A stretch of DNA of 64,000 nucleotides, from contig NZ_SGIS01000011.1 in assembly GCF_004208535.1 (NCBI RefSeq), positions 61,489-125,488 on the forward strand. Direction: 5' to 3'. How positions within the stretch are numbered: the stretch's first letter is position 1; each line of letters begins with the position of its first letter. Position numbers and translations under genes: made by a program. Below the pieces are notes generated by a model that did not search any database, was not told where the DNA came from, and saw nothing but the letters and a program-made list of their open reading frames with translations. Below are positions 9,133 through 18,524 of this stretch, in pieces. This stretch comes from Sphingomonas populi. GTDB taxonomy: Bacteria; Pseudomonadota; Alphaproteobacteria; Sphingomonadales; Sphingomonadaceae.

Positions 9133-11547
9133 TCAGTGCGGATGGTCTCTCGGCGGTATTGTCAGGAGCACGCCATCGCGGCCGTCGATGGTCACGCGCT
9201 CGCCCTTGCCGCCGTTGACCAGCAGCGTTCGAGCCTCGCCCGGCGGAAGCAGTAGCGCCATGCGGTCATCGCCGATCGTGCCTGGACCTTCACGGCTAAG
9301 CGTCACGTCGATCTGCGTGGCGTCGGCGCTGCCGCTCAGGCACCATCGGTCGATCGGGCCGTCGCCGTCGCCGGCGTCCTCAAGCGCGTCACAGGCAAAG
9401 GCACCCGCCTGTGGCGGAAACAGCCACAGGCCGCGCCGGTAGGGCTGGGGGCGCCAGCCGCCGACCGCAAGATCGACGAGCATCGCCGAACCTTCCCGCG
9501 CGAGGAGCGGTGGCGGGCCGTCCGGCGGCGCGTCCAGCGTGATCTCTTGTCCGCCGGTGACTCTCATGCCGGTCCAGACGTCAATCCAGTCCGCGCCCGC
9601 AGGCGGCCGCACACTCCGCATCGTCACACCCGGCTCGCACACCAGCGGCACCAGCAGGGACGTCCCAAGCAGATGATCGTCGCTCTCCGCCCAGCAGCAC
9701 GCGTCATCAGGAAAGGCGAGCCAGGTCGGCCGCACCATCGGCTCGTACTCGGCGTGGTAACGGTGGAGCAGATCGTACAGGAACGGCAGCAGTGTCTGGC
9801 GCAGTGCCATCAACCGCCGGATCGCGGGCAGCACTTGCGGGTGCATCCACGGCTCGTTCACGGTGCGGTCGTCGTTCCAACTGTGGATGCTGAAGCGCGG
9901 CATCAGCACGCCCGCCTGCATCCACCGCACCAGCAGTTCGGGCGAGGGCGCCGGCCCCGAAAAACCACCGATATCGTGCCCGCTGTTCGACACGCCCGAC
10001 AGCGCGAGGCCGATCGACTGGCGCGCATTGTAGCGGATCGTCTTCCATTCGGTGCGGTTGTCGCCGCTCCACGTCTGGGCGTAGCGGTGCAGCCCCGCCG
10101 TCCCCGACCGCGTCACCACATAGGGGCGGCGATCGGGTCGGGCTTCCCGCTGCGCCCGGCGCGAGGCGCGAGTCATCAGCATCGGCTGGACGGGCCGCAT
10201 CGCCGCCGCCGCGCGCGGCGTGCCGAAGCCGGCGAAGCGCGCGCGGGCGTCCCACAGCTCATATTCGTTATTGTCGTTCCAGCTCGCCTCGATGCCGGTG
10301 TCGAGCAGCGCGGTCGTGACTTGGTCGCGCCACCAGCGCGCCGCCTCGGGCTTGGTGAAATCGATATAACTGCCGACTTCGTCCCAGAATTGCGCCTCGA
10401 CCGGCGCTCCGTCCGCATCCGAGACGAACAGGCCGGCGGCGGCGACCTCATCATAGCGCGGGTGGCTGCGCAGCAAGACGGGTTTTATGTTGGGGACGAG
10501 GCGCACCCCCGCGTCCGCATAGGACGCCACGAACGCCGCCGGATCGGGGAATTTGTCCCGGTTCCAGTGGAAGACGTAGCGTTTGTCGCCGATCGAGGTG
10601 TAGCCCGACGACAGATGGAACGAGGTGCAGCCGAGATCATGCTCGGCGCATTTTGCGAGGAAGCCCGCCATTTGCGCCGACGCATCGGGCGCGTCGGTGT
10701 ACGACATCGTCGAACCCGAATAGCCGAGCGACCAAAGCGGCATCAGCGCCGGGCGGCCGGTCAGCCATGTGAACCGGCGCGTTACCGTAAGCGGATCGGG
10801 ACCGGCGATCATCCACAGATCGAGGTCGCCGGTGTCGGCCACGACATGGCGGTAAAGGCCATGATAATTGTCGAGCTCGCGGCCGAGATCGACCGTCACG
10901 TCGGCGACGCTGTCATAGAACGCGCCGTGGCAGCGCCCCGCCGCGTCCGCGACCAGCAGATAGGGGATCGATTTGTAGAGCGGGTCGCCATGCTCCGCGT
11001 CGAAGCCCATCGGATCGAGATTGGTCAGCCGAAACCGTCGGCCGGCACGATCGACGTCGCCGGTGCGATCACCGAGACCAAAGAACCGGTCACCGGGTTG
11101 GCGAGCGACGTAATGATGCGCGCGACCGTCCCACCAGCCGAAGTCATAGGCCTGGGTGGGACGATCGGCGGCCATTGCCGCCCAGGCGTCGCCGTCGCGC
11201 TGTTCCCAGGTGCAATGCAGGCCGTGCAACCGGATCGTCAGCCGCAGCCGCGTCGTCTCGATCCGCAACATGCCGTCGTGATCTTCGATGTCGGCGTCCG
11301 GGCAGGAGAAATCCTCGACGCTCATCCGGTCGCGTCCCGGTTCGGCGATGTCATCGGCGCCCGGTGCTATCGCCCAGCTTGGCGGGCTGGTGACGGCGCC
11401 GGTCGGCAGCAGGAGAAGGCGCATCACATCGTCTTCGAGGACGAACAGATGGGCGATCGCTCCCGTATCGGCGGTCAGCGTGACGCGGCCGCGCGCGCGC
11501 TCGGTGAGCGAGAAGCGCGGCGGATCGGACAGGGTGGCGCGTTTCAT
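9133..11547 (-). CDS. glycoside hydrolase family 31 (alpha-glucosidase/xylosidase-type)
   Basis: 804 residues. The GH31 features are FFGLGDRTG (about 155-163), the catalytic barrel start MPLWSLGYSGS (269-279), the nucleophile Asp425 in SWNDNNEYE, and acid/base Asp in TWSGDNRTEW. The usual WxDMNE signature has Asn in place of Met. A beta-sandwich follows the barrel. There is no obvious signal peptide, so it is probably cytoplasmic or periplasmic. GH31 enzymes cleave terminal alpha-glucose, alpha-xylose or related units with retention. Its start overlaps the stop of the upstream permease gene by ATGA, indicating translational coupling. Confidence 0.92.
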   Translation of the reverse strand: MKRATLSDPPRFSLTERARGRVTLTADTGAIAHLFVLEDDVMRLLLLPTGAVTSPPSWAIAPGADDIAEPGRDRMSVEDFSCPDADIEDHDGMLRIETTRLRLTIRLHGLHCTWEQRDGDAWAAMAADRPTQAYDFGWWDGRAHHYVARQPGDRFFGLGDRTGDVDRAGRRFRLTNLDPMGFDAEHGDPLYKSIPYLLVADAAGRCHGAFYDSVADVTVDLGRELDNYHGLYRHVVADTGDLDLWMIAGPDPLTVTRRFTWLTGRPALMPLWSLGYSGSTMSYTDAPDASAQMAGFLAKCAEHDLGCTSFHLSSGYTSIGDKRYVFHWNRDKFPDPAAFVASYADAGVRLVPNIKPVLLRSHPRYDEVAAAGLFVSDADGAPVEAQFWDEVGSYIDFTKPEAARWWRDQVTTALLDTGIEASWNDNNEYELWDARARFAGFGTPRAAAAMRPVQPMLMTRASRRAQREARPDRRPYVVTRSGTAGLHRYAQTWSGDNRTEWKTIRYNARQSIGLALSGVSNSGHDIGGFSGPAPSPELLVRWMQAGVLMPRFSIHSWNDDRTVNEPWMHPQVLPAIRRLMALRQTLLPFLYDLLHRYHAEYEPMVRPTWLAFPDDACCWAESDDHLLGTSLLVPLVCEPGVTMRSVRPPAGADWIDVWTGMRVTGGQEITLDAPPDGPPPLLAREGSAMLVDLAVGGWRPQPYRRGLWLFPPQAGAFACDALEDAGDGDGPIDRWCLSGSADATQIDVTLSREGPGTIGDDRMALLLPPGEARTLLVNGGKGERVTIDGRDGVLLTIPPRDHPH

Positions 11548-12800
11548 CGCACGGTCTCCGGTAAACGAAGCTGCTTCATGCCGAGCAGCAGGACGGCGGC
11601 GCCGATCAGATCGAACACCGACAAGGCGGCGAACAGCGGGGCGTAGCCGATCGTGTCGGCAAGCTGCCCGATCAGCAGCGAGAACAGCAGACCGCCCAGC
11701 CAGCCCGCCTGACCGATGAAGCCGTTGGCGGTGCCCACCTCCTCCGGGGTGAAGACGTCGGCGGACAGCGTATTGATAAGGACGGACAGCATCTGGTGCG
11801 CAAAGCCGCCGACGCAGAACAACGCGATGGCGAGATACGGGCTAACCGCGAGGCCGATGCACCCCGGCGCGATCATCAGCACAGCGGCGAGCACCACGCC
11901 GGCGACGCGCGACGGCACCAGCCGCAACCCCGCACGGCGCATCAGGAAGGGGGAGAGATAGCCGCCCAGCACGCCGCCAAGATCGGCGGCGAGGAACGGC
12001 AGCCAGGCGAACAAGGCGATCTGCTTCAGGTCCATGCCGCGCTCGGTCGCGAGGTACAGCGGAATCCAGAAGCTGAACGTCTGCCACGCCGGCTCGGCCA
12101 GAAAACGCGGGATCGCGATGATCCAGAAGCGCGACGTGCGAACGATCTCGCCTGCGCTCGCGGGGCGCGACGGCGTTGCCGGCCGATCGGCCGCGATCAG
12201 CGCGCGTTCGTCTTCGGTGATGGCGGGATGCTGGCCGGGCGGACGATAGAACACCCACCACGCCGCCGCCCAGACCAGCCCGATCGCGCCGGTGACCGCA
12301 AACGCGACACGCCAGTTCGCCCACAGCGACACCGCGACAACGAGCGGCGGGGCGATCAGCGCGCCAAGCGACGTACCGGCGTTGAACCATCCCACCGCGA
12401 CCGACCGCTCACGCGCCGGAAACCATTCGGCGATGGCCTTGATGCCCGACGGCACGGCGGCGGATTCGGCCAGGCCCAGCAGCCCGCGAAACAGCGCGAG
12501 GCTGATCCAGCCGAACGCCAGCGCGTGCAGCATGTTGGCCAATGACCAAGCCACGCCGAACAAAGCGAAGCCGGCGCGCAGACCGAAACGATCGACGATG
12601 AACCCCGCGACTGGCTGCATCACCGTATAGGCAAACTGGAACGCGCCGACGACATAGCTATATTGCTGCGTCGTCATCGCGAGACGGACCTTGAGCTCGG
12701 GCGCGAGCACGCCCAGCGAGTTGCGGGCGAGGTAATTGGCCACCGTACCTGCGCAGATCAATGCCACGATCCACCAGCGAAGATGCCGCACACGCCCCAA
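11544..12800 (-). CDS. MFS permease of the anion:cation symporter type (hexuronate/sugar-acid)
   Basis: About 418 residues with 12 predicted membrane helices. The N-terminal WWIVALICAGTVANYLAR and SAAVPSGIKAIAEWFPARER resemble the ExuT/GudP branch (anion:cation symporter), which imports hexuronates or other organic anions with protons. I choose the TTG at 12800 because AAGGAAAGGGAG lies just before it. A TTG at 12821 gives seven more residues. The stop overlaps the GH31 start (ATGA), so the two are co-translated. Together with the GH2 enzyme this points to uptake of a uronic acid or uronide. Confidence 0.86.
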   Translation of the reverse strand: MGRVRHLRWWIVALICAGTVANYLARNSLGVLAPELKVRLAMTTQQYSYVVGAFQFAYTVMQPVAGFIVDRFGLRAGFALFGVAWSLANMLHALAFGWISLALFRGLLGLAESAAVPSGIKAIAEWFPARERSVAVGWFNAGTSLGALIAPPLVVAVSLWANWRVAFAVTGAIGLVWAAAWWVFYRPPGQHPAITEDERALIAADRPATPSRPASAGEIVRTSRFWIIAIPRFLAEPAWQTFSFWIPLYLATERGMDLKQIALFAWLPFLAADLGGVLGGYLSPFLMRRAGLRLVPSRVAGVVLAAVLMIAPGCIGLAVSPYLAIALFCVGGFAHQMLSVLINTLSADVFTPEEVGTANGFIGQAGWLGGLLFSLLIGQLADTIGYAPLFAALSVFDLIGAAVLLLGMKQLRLPETVR

Positions 12801-12875
12801 GTCCGTCTCCCTTTCCTTCAATCCAACCGCCGGTTCTTTTTTTGACCGGTCGTTCAGGCGCCAATGTCAGCCGGT

Positions 12876-13664
12876 TCAATCAACCTCTGTTTCGATCACA
12901 TGCACACCCGCCGCCGCACAGGCGGCGGCAAGCTCCGCGTCGTCGAGCCGGTCGGTGACGAAGTGATCGATCGCATCCAGCCCGGCGATCCGCACCGGCG
13001 CGGCCCGGCCGAACTTGGTTCGATCGACACCCAGGATGACGCTGCGGGCCTGTGCGATGATCGTCTGTGCGACGCGCACCTCATCGACGTCGAAATCCAG
13101 CAGAGTCCCGTCGGGATCGACCGCCGACGCGCCGATCAGCGCGATATCGACCTTGAACGCGCGGACGAAATCCATCGCCAGCGCGCCGACGATCGCGCGG
13201 TCGCCCCGGCGCACCCTGCCGCCGGCCGCGATCACCTCGATCGACGGCTGATCGACCAGAATATCGACGACGTTGAAATTGTTGGTGACGACGAGCAGAT
13301 CGCGATGATCGACCAGCGCGCGGGCCATCGCTTCAGTCGTCGTGCCGATGTTGATGAACAGGCTGGCGCCGTTGGGAACGATCCGCGCCACGGCTGCGGC
13401 GATCCCCGCCTTGGCGTCGGCCGCGACCTGACGTCGCGCGTCGTGATCGAGATTGTCGACCCCGGAGGTGACCACCGCCCCGCCATGTACGCGCGACAGC
13501 ATCGAGCGGCTGGCGAGCATGTTGAGATCACGCCGCACTGTCTGCGGTGTCACGCCGAGTTGTGTCGCCAGCAGCTCGACCGACACGCTGCCGGTCTGGC
13601 GCGCGAGTTCGAGGATGCGGCGGTGCCGCCGCACGACGATATCATCGGTATCGATGGCGCTCAT
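12876..13664 (-). CDS. glpR: DeoR/GlpR family repressor
   Basis: 262 residues from the ATG at 13664, which overlaps the glpD stop (ATGA). The DeoR helix-turn-helix VELLATQLGVTPQTVRRDLN lies at about 23-42, followed by RVHGGAV. The C-terminal sugar-phosphate sensor domain (ISOCOT-like) contains FINIGTTTEAMARAL and GASAVDPDGTLLDFD. Sitting in an operon with glpD and divergent from glpK, it is most probably GlpR, which releases DNA on binding glycerol 3-phosphate. It could also influence the sugar permease gene that starts 75 bases downstream. Confidence 0.87.
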   Translation of the reverse strand: MSAIDTDDIVVRRHRRILELARQTGSVSVELLATQLGVTPQTVRRDLNMLASRSMLSRVHGGAVVTSGVDNLDHDARRQVAADAKAGIAAAVARIVPNGASLFINIGTTTEAMARALVDHRDLLVVTNNFNVVDILVDQPSIEVIAAGGRVRRGDRAIVGALAMDFVRAFKVDIALIGASAVDPDGTLLDFDVDEVRVAQTIIAQARSVILGVDRTKFGRAAPVRIAGLDAIDHFVTDRLDDAELAAACAAAGVHVIETEVD

Positions 13665-15250
13665 GCCGCGACGCTCCGCAGGTCGGAACGGGTCGCGAGC
13701 AAAGCGTCGATGCGCGACGCCGTCTCGGCCGGTACGTGCAGGCCGAGCTTCGAGCGGCGGAACAGGATGTCCTCCGCCGTGCGTGCCCATTCGGCGCGGA
13801 CGAGATAGTCGATCTCCGCTTCGTGCAGGCCACCGCCCAGATCGGCGCCGAGCGCGGCAGGATTCGCCGCCGGGCCGAGGATTTCGGCGATGCGGGTGCC
13901 ATAAGCGCGCGCGAGCCGCCGCAGCAGCGGGCGCGGAAAGTTCGGCCGCTCCGCCTCGGCGGCAGACAGGAACCGTTCGAAATCCCCGCCCGGCATCGCG
14001 CCGCCGGGGAGCGCCGCGCCGGCGGTCCAGGCGGGGCCGGTGGCGGGCAGGAACCGGGCGAGCTCGCCCAATGCGTGCTCGGCGAGTTTACGATAGGTGG
14101 TGATCTTGCCACCGAAAATGCTCAGCATCGGTGCCTTCCCCGGACCGGCGTCGAGATCGAGCACATAGTCGCGGGTCACTGCCGATGCGCTGCCCTTGCG
14201 ATCGTCGTAGAGCGGGCGGATACCCGCATAGCTCCACACGACATCGCTCGGGGTGAGCTGGTGGACGAAATAGCGGTTGGCGGTTTCGAGGATATAGGCA
14301 GTCTCGTCCGCGTCGATCGCGGCTTTCGCGGGCGCGCCCTCCCAGGGCTGATCGGTCGTGCCCAGCAGCGTGAAGCGCCCTTCATAGGGAATGGCGAAGA
14401 CGATCCGCCGGTCGGCATTCTGGAGCATGAAGGCATGATCGCCCTCGTAAAGCCTCGGAACGACGACATGGCTGCCTTTGATCAGGCGGACACCGCGCTC
14501 GCTTTTCGCGCCCGCCGCACGACCGATCACATCCGCCACCCAGGGGCCGGCTGCGTTGACCAGCGCGCGGGCCCGCACGCGGCGTTCGCCCACCGCATCG
14601 GCGATCGTCGCGGTCCAGCCATCGGCCTCGCGCGCCGCCGCGACGAGGCGGGTGCGCGTCAGGATCGTCGCCCCGCGTTCGGCCGCGTCGAGCGCGTTCA
14701 GCACCACCAGCCGGCTGTCTTCCACCCAGCAATCCGAATAGACGAACGCACGGCCATTCCGCGCCGACAGTCCGGCGCCATAGGGCGTCTGGTCGAGCCG
14801 CACCGTCTTGGTGCCCGGCAGCTCGTCGCGTCCGCCGAGGTGATCGTACAGGAACAGTCCGGCGCGGACCTGCCAGGCGGGCCGGGGCGAATGGGTTTGC
14901 GGCAGCACGAAGCGAAGCGGCCAGATGATATGCGGCGCCATCTTCCACAGCCGCTCACGCTCGATCAGCGCCTCGCGCACCAGCCGAAATTCGCCATATT
15001 CGAGGTATCGCAGCCCGCCGTGGATCAGCTTGGTCGATGCGGAGGAGGTGTGTCCGGCGAGATCGTCCTGCTCGACCAGCAGCACCGACACGCCACGGCC
15101 AGCCGCATCGCGCGCGATGCCGGCACCATTGATGCCGCCGCCGACGACCAGAAGGTCGACCATCTCCCCTTGCGCTATGCCGGCACCATTGATGCCGCCG
15201 CCGACGACCAGAAGGTCGACCATCTCCCCTTGCGCTATGCCCGACGTCAT
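13661..15250 (-). CDS. glpD: glycerol-3-phosphate dehydrogenase (FAD), with duplicated N-terminal motif
   Basis: 529 residues. The enzyme oxidises glycerol 3-phosphate to dihydroxyacetone phosphate and reduces the quinone pool at the inner membrane. FAD-family features are present: VVGGGINGAGIARDAAGRG, LVEQDD, STKLIHGGLRYLE, and a C-terminal helical domain. Oddly, the first beta-strand and glycine-rich loop (MVDLLVVGGGINGAGIA) occur twice, at about 10-26 and 30-46, because of an exact 60-bp in-frame tandem duplication. An internal ATG at 15163 would restore a normal N-terminus. Without the duplication the length (about 509) fits the family. The stop overlaps glpR by ATGA. Confidence 0.93.
   Translation of the reverse strand: MTSGIAQGEMVDLLVVGGGINGAGIAQGEMVDLLVVGGGINGAGIARDAAGRGVSVLLVEQDDLAGHTSSASTKLIHGGLRYLEYGEFRLVREALIERERLWKMAPHIIWPLRFVLPQTHSPRPAWQVRAGLFLYDHLGGRDELPGTKTVRLDQTPYGAGLSARNGRAFVYSDCWVEDSRLVVLNALDAAERGATILTRTRLVAAAREADGWTATIADAVGERRVRARALVNAAGPWVADVIGRAAGAKSERGVRLIKGSHVVVPRLYEGDHAFMLQNADRRIVFAIPYEGRFTLLGTTDQPWEGAPAKAAIDADETAYILETANRYFVHQLTPSDVVWSYAGIRPLYDDRKGSASAVTRDYVLDLDAGPGKAPMLSIFGGKITTYRKLAEHALGELARFLPATGPAWTAGAALPGGAMPGGDFERFLSAAEAERPNFPRPLLRRLARAYGTRIAEILGPAANPAALGADLGGGLHEAEIDYLVRAEWARTAEDILFRRSKLGLHVPAETASRIDALLATRSDLRSVAA
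15117..15241. repeat. exact 60-bp tandem duplication inside glpD
   Basis: Bases 15121-15180 are repeated identically at 15181-15240. Identity spills over by four bases on the left (ATGC) and one on the right, so the repeated tract spans about 125 bases with a period of 60. The unit is 20 codons, so the frame is kept, and it encodes the FAD-binding loop. Perfect identity means the event is recent or maintained, or is an assembly or file artefact. Confidence 0.97.
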
Positions 15251-15366
15251 CGGTTCGCTTGCTCCCGTTGCGACTCGCTATACCCTAAGAAACCTCGATG
15301 TGAAAGCGTTGACGCGCGAACGAAAATGATAAATCGTGAAAGCGAAAACGAACGAACGGGAGAGCG
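15251..15366. promoter_or_regulatory. glpD/glpK divergent control region
   Basis: This short gap separates the divergent glpD and glpK. It holds two copies of GTGAAAGCG (15300-15308 and 15336-15344, 36 bases apart) and clustered CGAAA/CGAAC elements up to 15357. Such TTCG/CGAA-rich half-sites are the kind GlpR-type DeoR repressors bind, so this is a candidate GlpR operator region. GGGAG at 15358-15362 serves as the glpK ribosome binding site. Confidence 0.5.
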
Positions 15367-16875
15367 ATGATGGCGGGCACGCATATTCTGGCGATCGACC
15401 AAGGGACGACGTCGACGCGCAGCCTGATTTTCGATTCCCAGGCAAAGCGCGTTGCCGCCGCCCAGCGCGAGTTCGAACAACTCTATCCCGAGCCAGGGTG
15501 GGTCGAGCACGACCCGGAGGTGATCTGGCGAGACACGCTCGCGACCGCGCGCGAGGCGATCGCGACGAGCGGCCTGCGCGCCGCCGACATCGCCGCGATC
15601 GGCATAACCAACCAGCGCGAAACCACGTTGGTGTGGGATCGCCGCACCGGCGAGACGATTCATCATGCGATCGTCTGGCAGGACCGGCGCACCGCCGAAC
15701 GCTGCCAGCAATTGAAGGCGGCGGGCGCCGAGCCGATGGTGCGCGAACGCACTGGATTGTTGCTCGATCCGTACTTCTCGGGAACCAAGCTCGCGTGGAT
15801 TCTCGATCATGTTCCGGGTGCCCGCGCGCGCGCCGAACGTGGCGAGCTTGCTTTCGGTACGATCGACAGCTTCCTGCTGTGGCGTCTGACCGGCGGGCAG
15901 GTGCATGCGACCGACGTCACCAACGCCGCGCGCACGCTGCTGTTCGACATTCGCCGGGGGTGTTGGGATGCGGAACTGTGTCGGCTGCTCGACGTGCCGA
16001 TGGCGCTGTTGCCGGAGGTGCATGACAACGCGCATCTGTACGGGGTGACCGCGCCGGATCTGTTCGATGCGGCTATCCCGATCGCGGGCATGGCGGGCGA
16101 TCAGCAAGCGGCTTTGTTCGGCCAGGCCTGTTTCACGCGCGGCAGCGCCAAATCGACCTATGGCACCGGCTGCTTCATGCTGCTCAACACCGGCGAGGAG
16201 GCGCTGCGATCAGCCAATCGGCTGCTGACCACGCCTGCCTACCGGCTCGGCGGCCGCACCACCTATGCGCTGGAAGGCTCGATCTTCGCGGCGGGGGCGG
16301 CGGTGAAGTGGCTGCGCGACGGGCTGGGCGTCATCACCCACGCCAGCCAGAGTCACGATATGGCGACGCAAGTGCCCGACAGCCACGGCGTTTACATGGT
16401 CCCGGCGTTCGTCGGGCTTGGCGCGCCGCATTGGGACCCCGACGCGCGCGCCTCGATCCACGGTCTCACCTTCGGCGCGGGCGCCGCGCACCTCGCCCGT
16501 GCCGCGCTGGAGGCGGTCGGATACCAGACGCTGGACCTGATCGAGGCGATGGTCGCCGACGGGGGCGCGCGGCCGGCTGCGATGCGCGTGGATGGCGGCA
16601 TGGCCGCGAACGACTGGCTTGGGCAGTTCCTGGCCGATTTGCTCGAAATGCCGGTCGAGCGTCCGGGCGATCTCGAGACGACGGCGCGTGGCGCCGCGTT
16701 CCTTGCCGGGCTCGCGGTCGGATTATGGTCGGACCTGCCGGAGCTTGCGGCGCTCTGGTCTCGCGCGCGGTGTTTCATGCCAGCGATGGCACAGGACAAG
16801 CGCGACGTGCTGGTCGCCGGTTGGCACGACGCGCTTCGGCGCACCTTGAGCGCTTCGCATTTCGCAGGGGAGTAA
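15367..16875 (+). CDS. glpK: glycerol kinase
   Basis: 502 residues, the normal length. It phosphorylates glycerol with ATP to glycerol 3-phosphate, the substrate of GlpD and the inducer of GlpR. FGGY-family motifs are present: [15 protein letters not shown] (phosphate loop), [37 protein letters not shown] and [18 protein letters not shown]. The first two codons are both Met, so 15370 is an equally possible start. It is divergent from glpD-glpR. No glpF-like channel gene is visible nearby. Confidence 0.96.
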   Translation: MMAGTHILAIDQGTTSTRSLIFDSQAKRVAAAQREFEQLYPEPGWVEHDPEVIWRDTLATAREAIATSGLRAADIAAIGITNQRETTLVWDRRTGETIHHAIVWQDRRTAERCQQLKAAGAEPMVRERTGLLLDPYFSGTKLAWILDHVPGARARAERGELAFGTIDSFLLWRLTGGQVHATDVTNAARTLLFDIRRGCWDAELCRLLDVPMALLPEVHDNAHLYGVTAPDLFDAAIPIAGMAGDQQAALFGQACFTRGSAKSTYGTGCFMLLNTGEEALRSANRLLTTPAYRLGGRTTYALEGSIFAAGAAVKWLRDGLGVITHASQSHDMATQVPDSHGVYMVPAFVGLGAPHWDPDARASIHGLTFGAGAAHLARAALEAVGYQTLDLIEAMVADGGARPAAMRVDGGMAANDWLGQFLADLLEMPVERPGDLETTARGAAFLAGLAVGLWSDLPELAALWSRARCFMPAMAQDKRDVLVAGWHDALRRTLSASHFAGE

Positions 16876-16983
16876 AGTCGCACTTTGGGGGGAGCATCGG
16901 CCTACCACGATCGCGGTTCACGCTTTCGATTGAGTCGGGGCGGGGGGTGACGCGGGCGCGGCCAAGCGCTATCGGCGCGCACC

Positions 16984-18519
16984 ATGATAAAGCACGCCCT
17001 TTCCGTCTCGCGCGAAGCCGATTTCGCCGCCTGGTATCAGACCGTCATCACCGAGGCCGACATGGCCGAGGAATCTGGGGTGCGCGGCTGCATGGTGATT
17101 CGCCCGTGGGGCTATGGCATCTGGGAGCGGATGCAGCGGCTGCTCGACGATCGCATCAAGGCGACGGGGCATGAGAATTGCTATTTCCCGCTGTTCATCC
17201 CGCTCTCGTACTTCGAGAAGGAGGCCGAGCATGTCGACGGCTTCGCCAAGGAGATGGCGGTCGTCACGCATCACCGGCTGATTTCGGACGGCAAGGGTGG
17301 CCTGATCCCCGATCCGTCCGCCAAGCTGGAGGAGCCGCTGGTGGTGCGGCCGACCTCCGAGACGGTGATCGGCACCGCCTTCGCGCGCTGGGTGCAGTCT
17401 TGGCGCGATCTGCCGGTGCTCATCAACCAATGGGCGAACGTGGTGCGCTGGGAAATGCGTACGCGCATGTTCCTGCGCACCGCCGAGTTCCTGTGGCAGG
17501 AAGGCCATACCGCGCACGCCAGCGAAGCCGAGGCGCGCGAGGAAACGCTGCGCATGCTCGAAGTCTATCGCGAGTTCGCCGAGGATTGCGTCGCGCTGCC
17601 GGTGATTGCCGGCGAGAAGCCCGAGAACGAGCGCTTCCCCGGCGCGGTCGCGACCTATTCGATCGAGGCGATGATGCAGGACGGCAAGGCGCTCCAGGCG
17701 GGCACTTCGCACTTCCTCGGCACCAATTTTTCCAAGGCCCAGAACATCACCTTCCAGAATGCGGAAGGTCAGGTCGAACTGGCGCACACGACGAGCTGGG
17801 GCGTGTCGACGCGGATGATCGGCGGGCTTATCATGGTCCACGGCGACGATGACGGTCTGCGCGTGCCGCCCCGCGTGGCGCCGTGGCAGGTGGTGATCGT
17901 GCCGATGCTGCGCGACCAGCCCGAAGATGCGGCGATCGTCGACTATTGCAAGGCGCTCCGCGCTGAACTGGGCGCGCTGACCGCGCTCGGCGAGCCGGTG
18001 CGCGCGTTGCTCGATCTCAAGGCGGTCAAGGCCGCGACCAAGCGCTGGGGCTGGGTGAAGAAGGGCGCGCCGATCGTGATCGAGGTCGGCGGGCGCGACG
18101 TGGCGGGCGGCAACGTCTCGGTGATCCGCCGCGACCGGCTGTACCGCGAAGATGGCAAGCTCGACAGCGCGGTGGTGGCGAAGGGCGATTTCGTTGCCGG
18201 TGCAGCGGCGATGCTGGCCGAGATCCAGCAGGCGCTCTACGCCGATGCCAAGGCGCGGCTCGATGCCAACATCGTGCGCGACGTGACCGATTTCGCGGGC
18301 GTCGAGGCGTTCTTCGCGGAAGGGGTGAAGAACCCCGGCTTCCTCGAAGTGCAATGGTCGAAGCCGACCGGCGCCGCGTTGGACAAGGTCGTCGAGCGTT
18401 TGAAAGCGCTCAAGCTGACGCTCCGCAACGTTCCCGCCGATGCCGCGCCGGTCGATGGCGTGTGCGTGTTCACCGGCGACGCGGCGGTGGAGCGGGTGAT
18501 CGTGGGGCGCTCTTACTGA
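16984..18519 (+). CDS. proS: prolyl-tRNA synthetase, eukaryote/archaeal-like type
   Basis: 511 residues. It charges tRNA-Pro with proline. It lacks the roughly 180-residue editing insertion of the E. coli-type enzyme. It starts ADFAAWYQTVITEADMAE and has GCMVIRPWGYGIWERMQ, which marks the eukaryote/archaeal-like class. Class II motifs: motif 2 around MRTRMFLRTAEFLWQEGHTAH and motif 3 in the TTSWGVSTRMIGG region. A C-terminal extension ending VGRSY follows the anticodon-binding domain. It stands alone between glpK and a GC-rich inverted repeat, and I see no obvious ribosome binding site before its ATG. Confidence 0.95.
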   Translation: MIKHALSVSREADFAAWYQTVITEADMAEESGVRGCMVIRPWGYGIWERMQRLLDDRIKATGHENCYFPLFIPLSYFEKEAEHVDGFAKEMAVVTHHRLISDGKGGLIPDPSAKLEEPLVVRPTSETVIGTAFARWVQSWRDLPVLINQWANVVRWEMRTRMFLRTAEFLWQEGHTAHASEAEAREETLRMLEVYREFAEDCVALPVIAGEKPENERFPGAVATYSIEAMMQDGKALQAGTSHFLGTNFSKAQNITFQNAEGQVELAHTTSWGVSTRMIGGLIMVHGDDDGLRVPPRVAPWQVVIVPMLRDQPEDAAIVDYCKALRAELGALTALGEPVRALLDLKAVKAATKRWGWVKKGAPIVIEVGGRDVAGGNVSVIRRDRLYREDGKLDSAVVAKGDFVAGAAAMLAEIQQALYADAKARLDANIVRDVTDFAGVEAFFAEGVKNPGFLEVQWSKPTGAALDKVVERLKALKLTLRNVPADAAPVDGVCVFTGDAAVERVIVGRSY

Positions 18520-18524
18520 TGCAC

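Noticed and set aside
9547..11646. 699-codon open frame on the plus strand
   Set aside because: Antisense to the GH31 gene with a low-complexity Arg/His/Gln composition. The GH31 reading has clear catalytic motifs.
15117..15241. CRISPR or satellite-like repeat
   Set aside because: Only two units, no spacers, and located inside a coding gene.
13547..15370. 607-codon plus-strand frame across glpR/glpD
   Set aside because: It spans two real genes of the other strand and contains the duplication as a direct amino-acid repeat only because the DNA is repeated.
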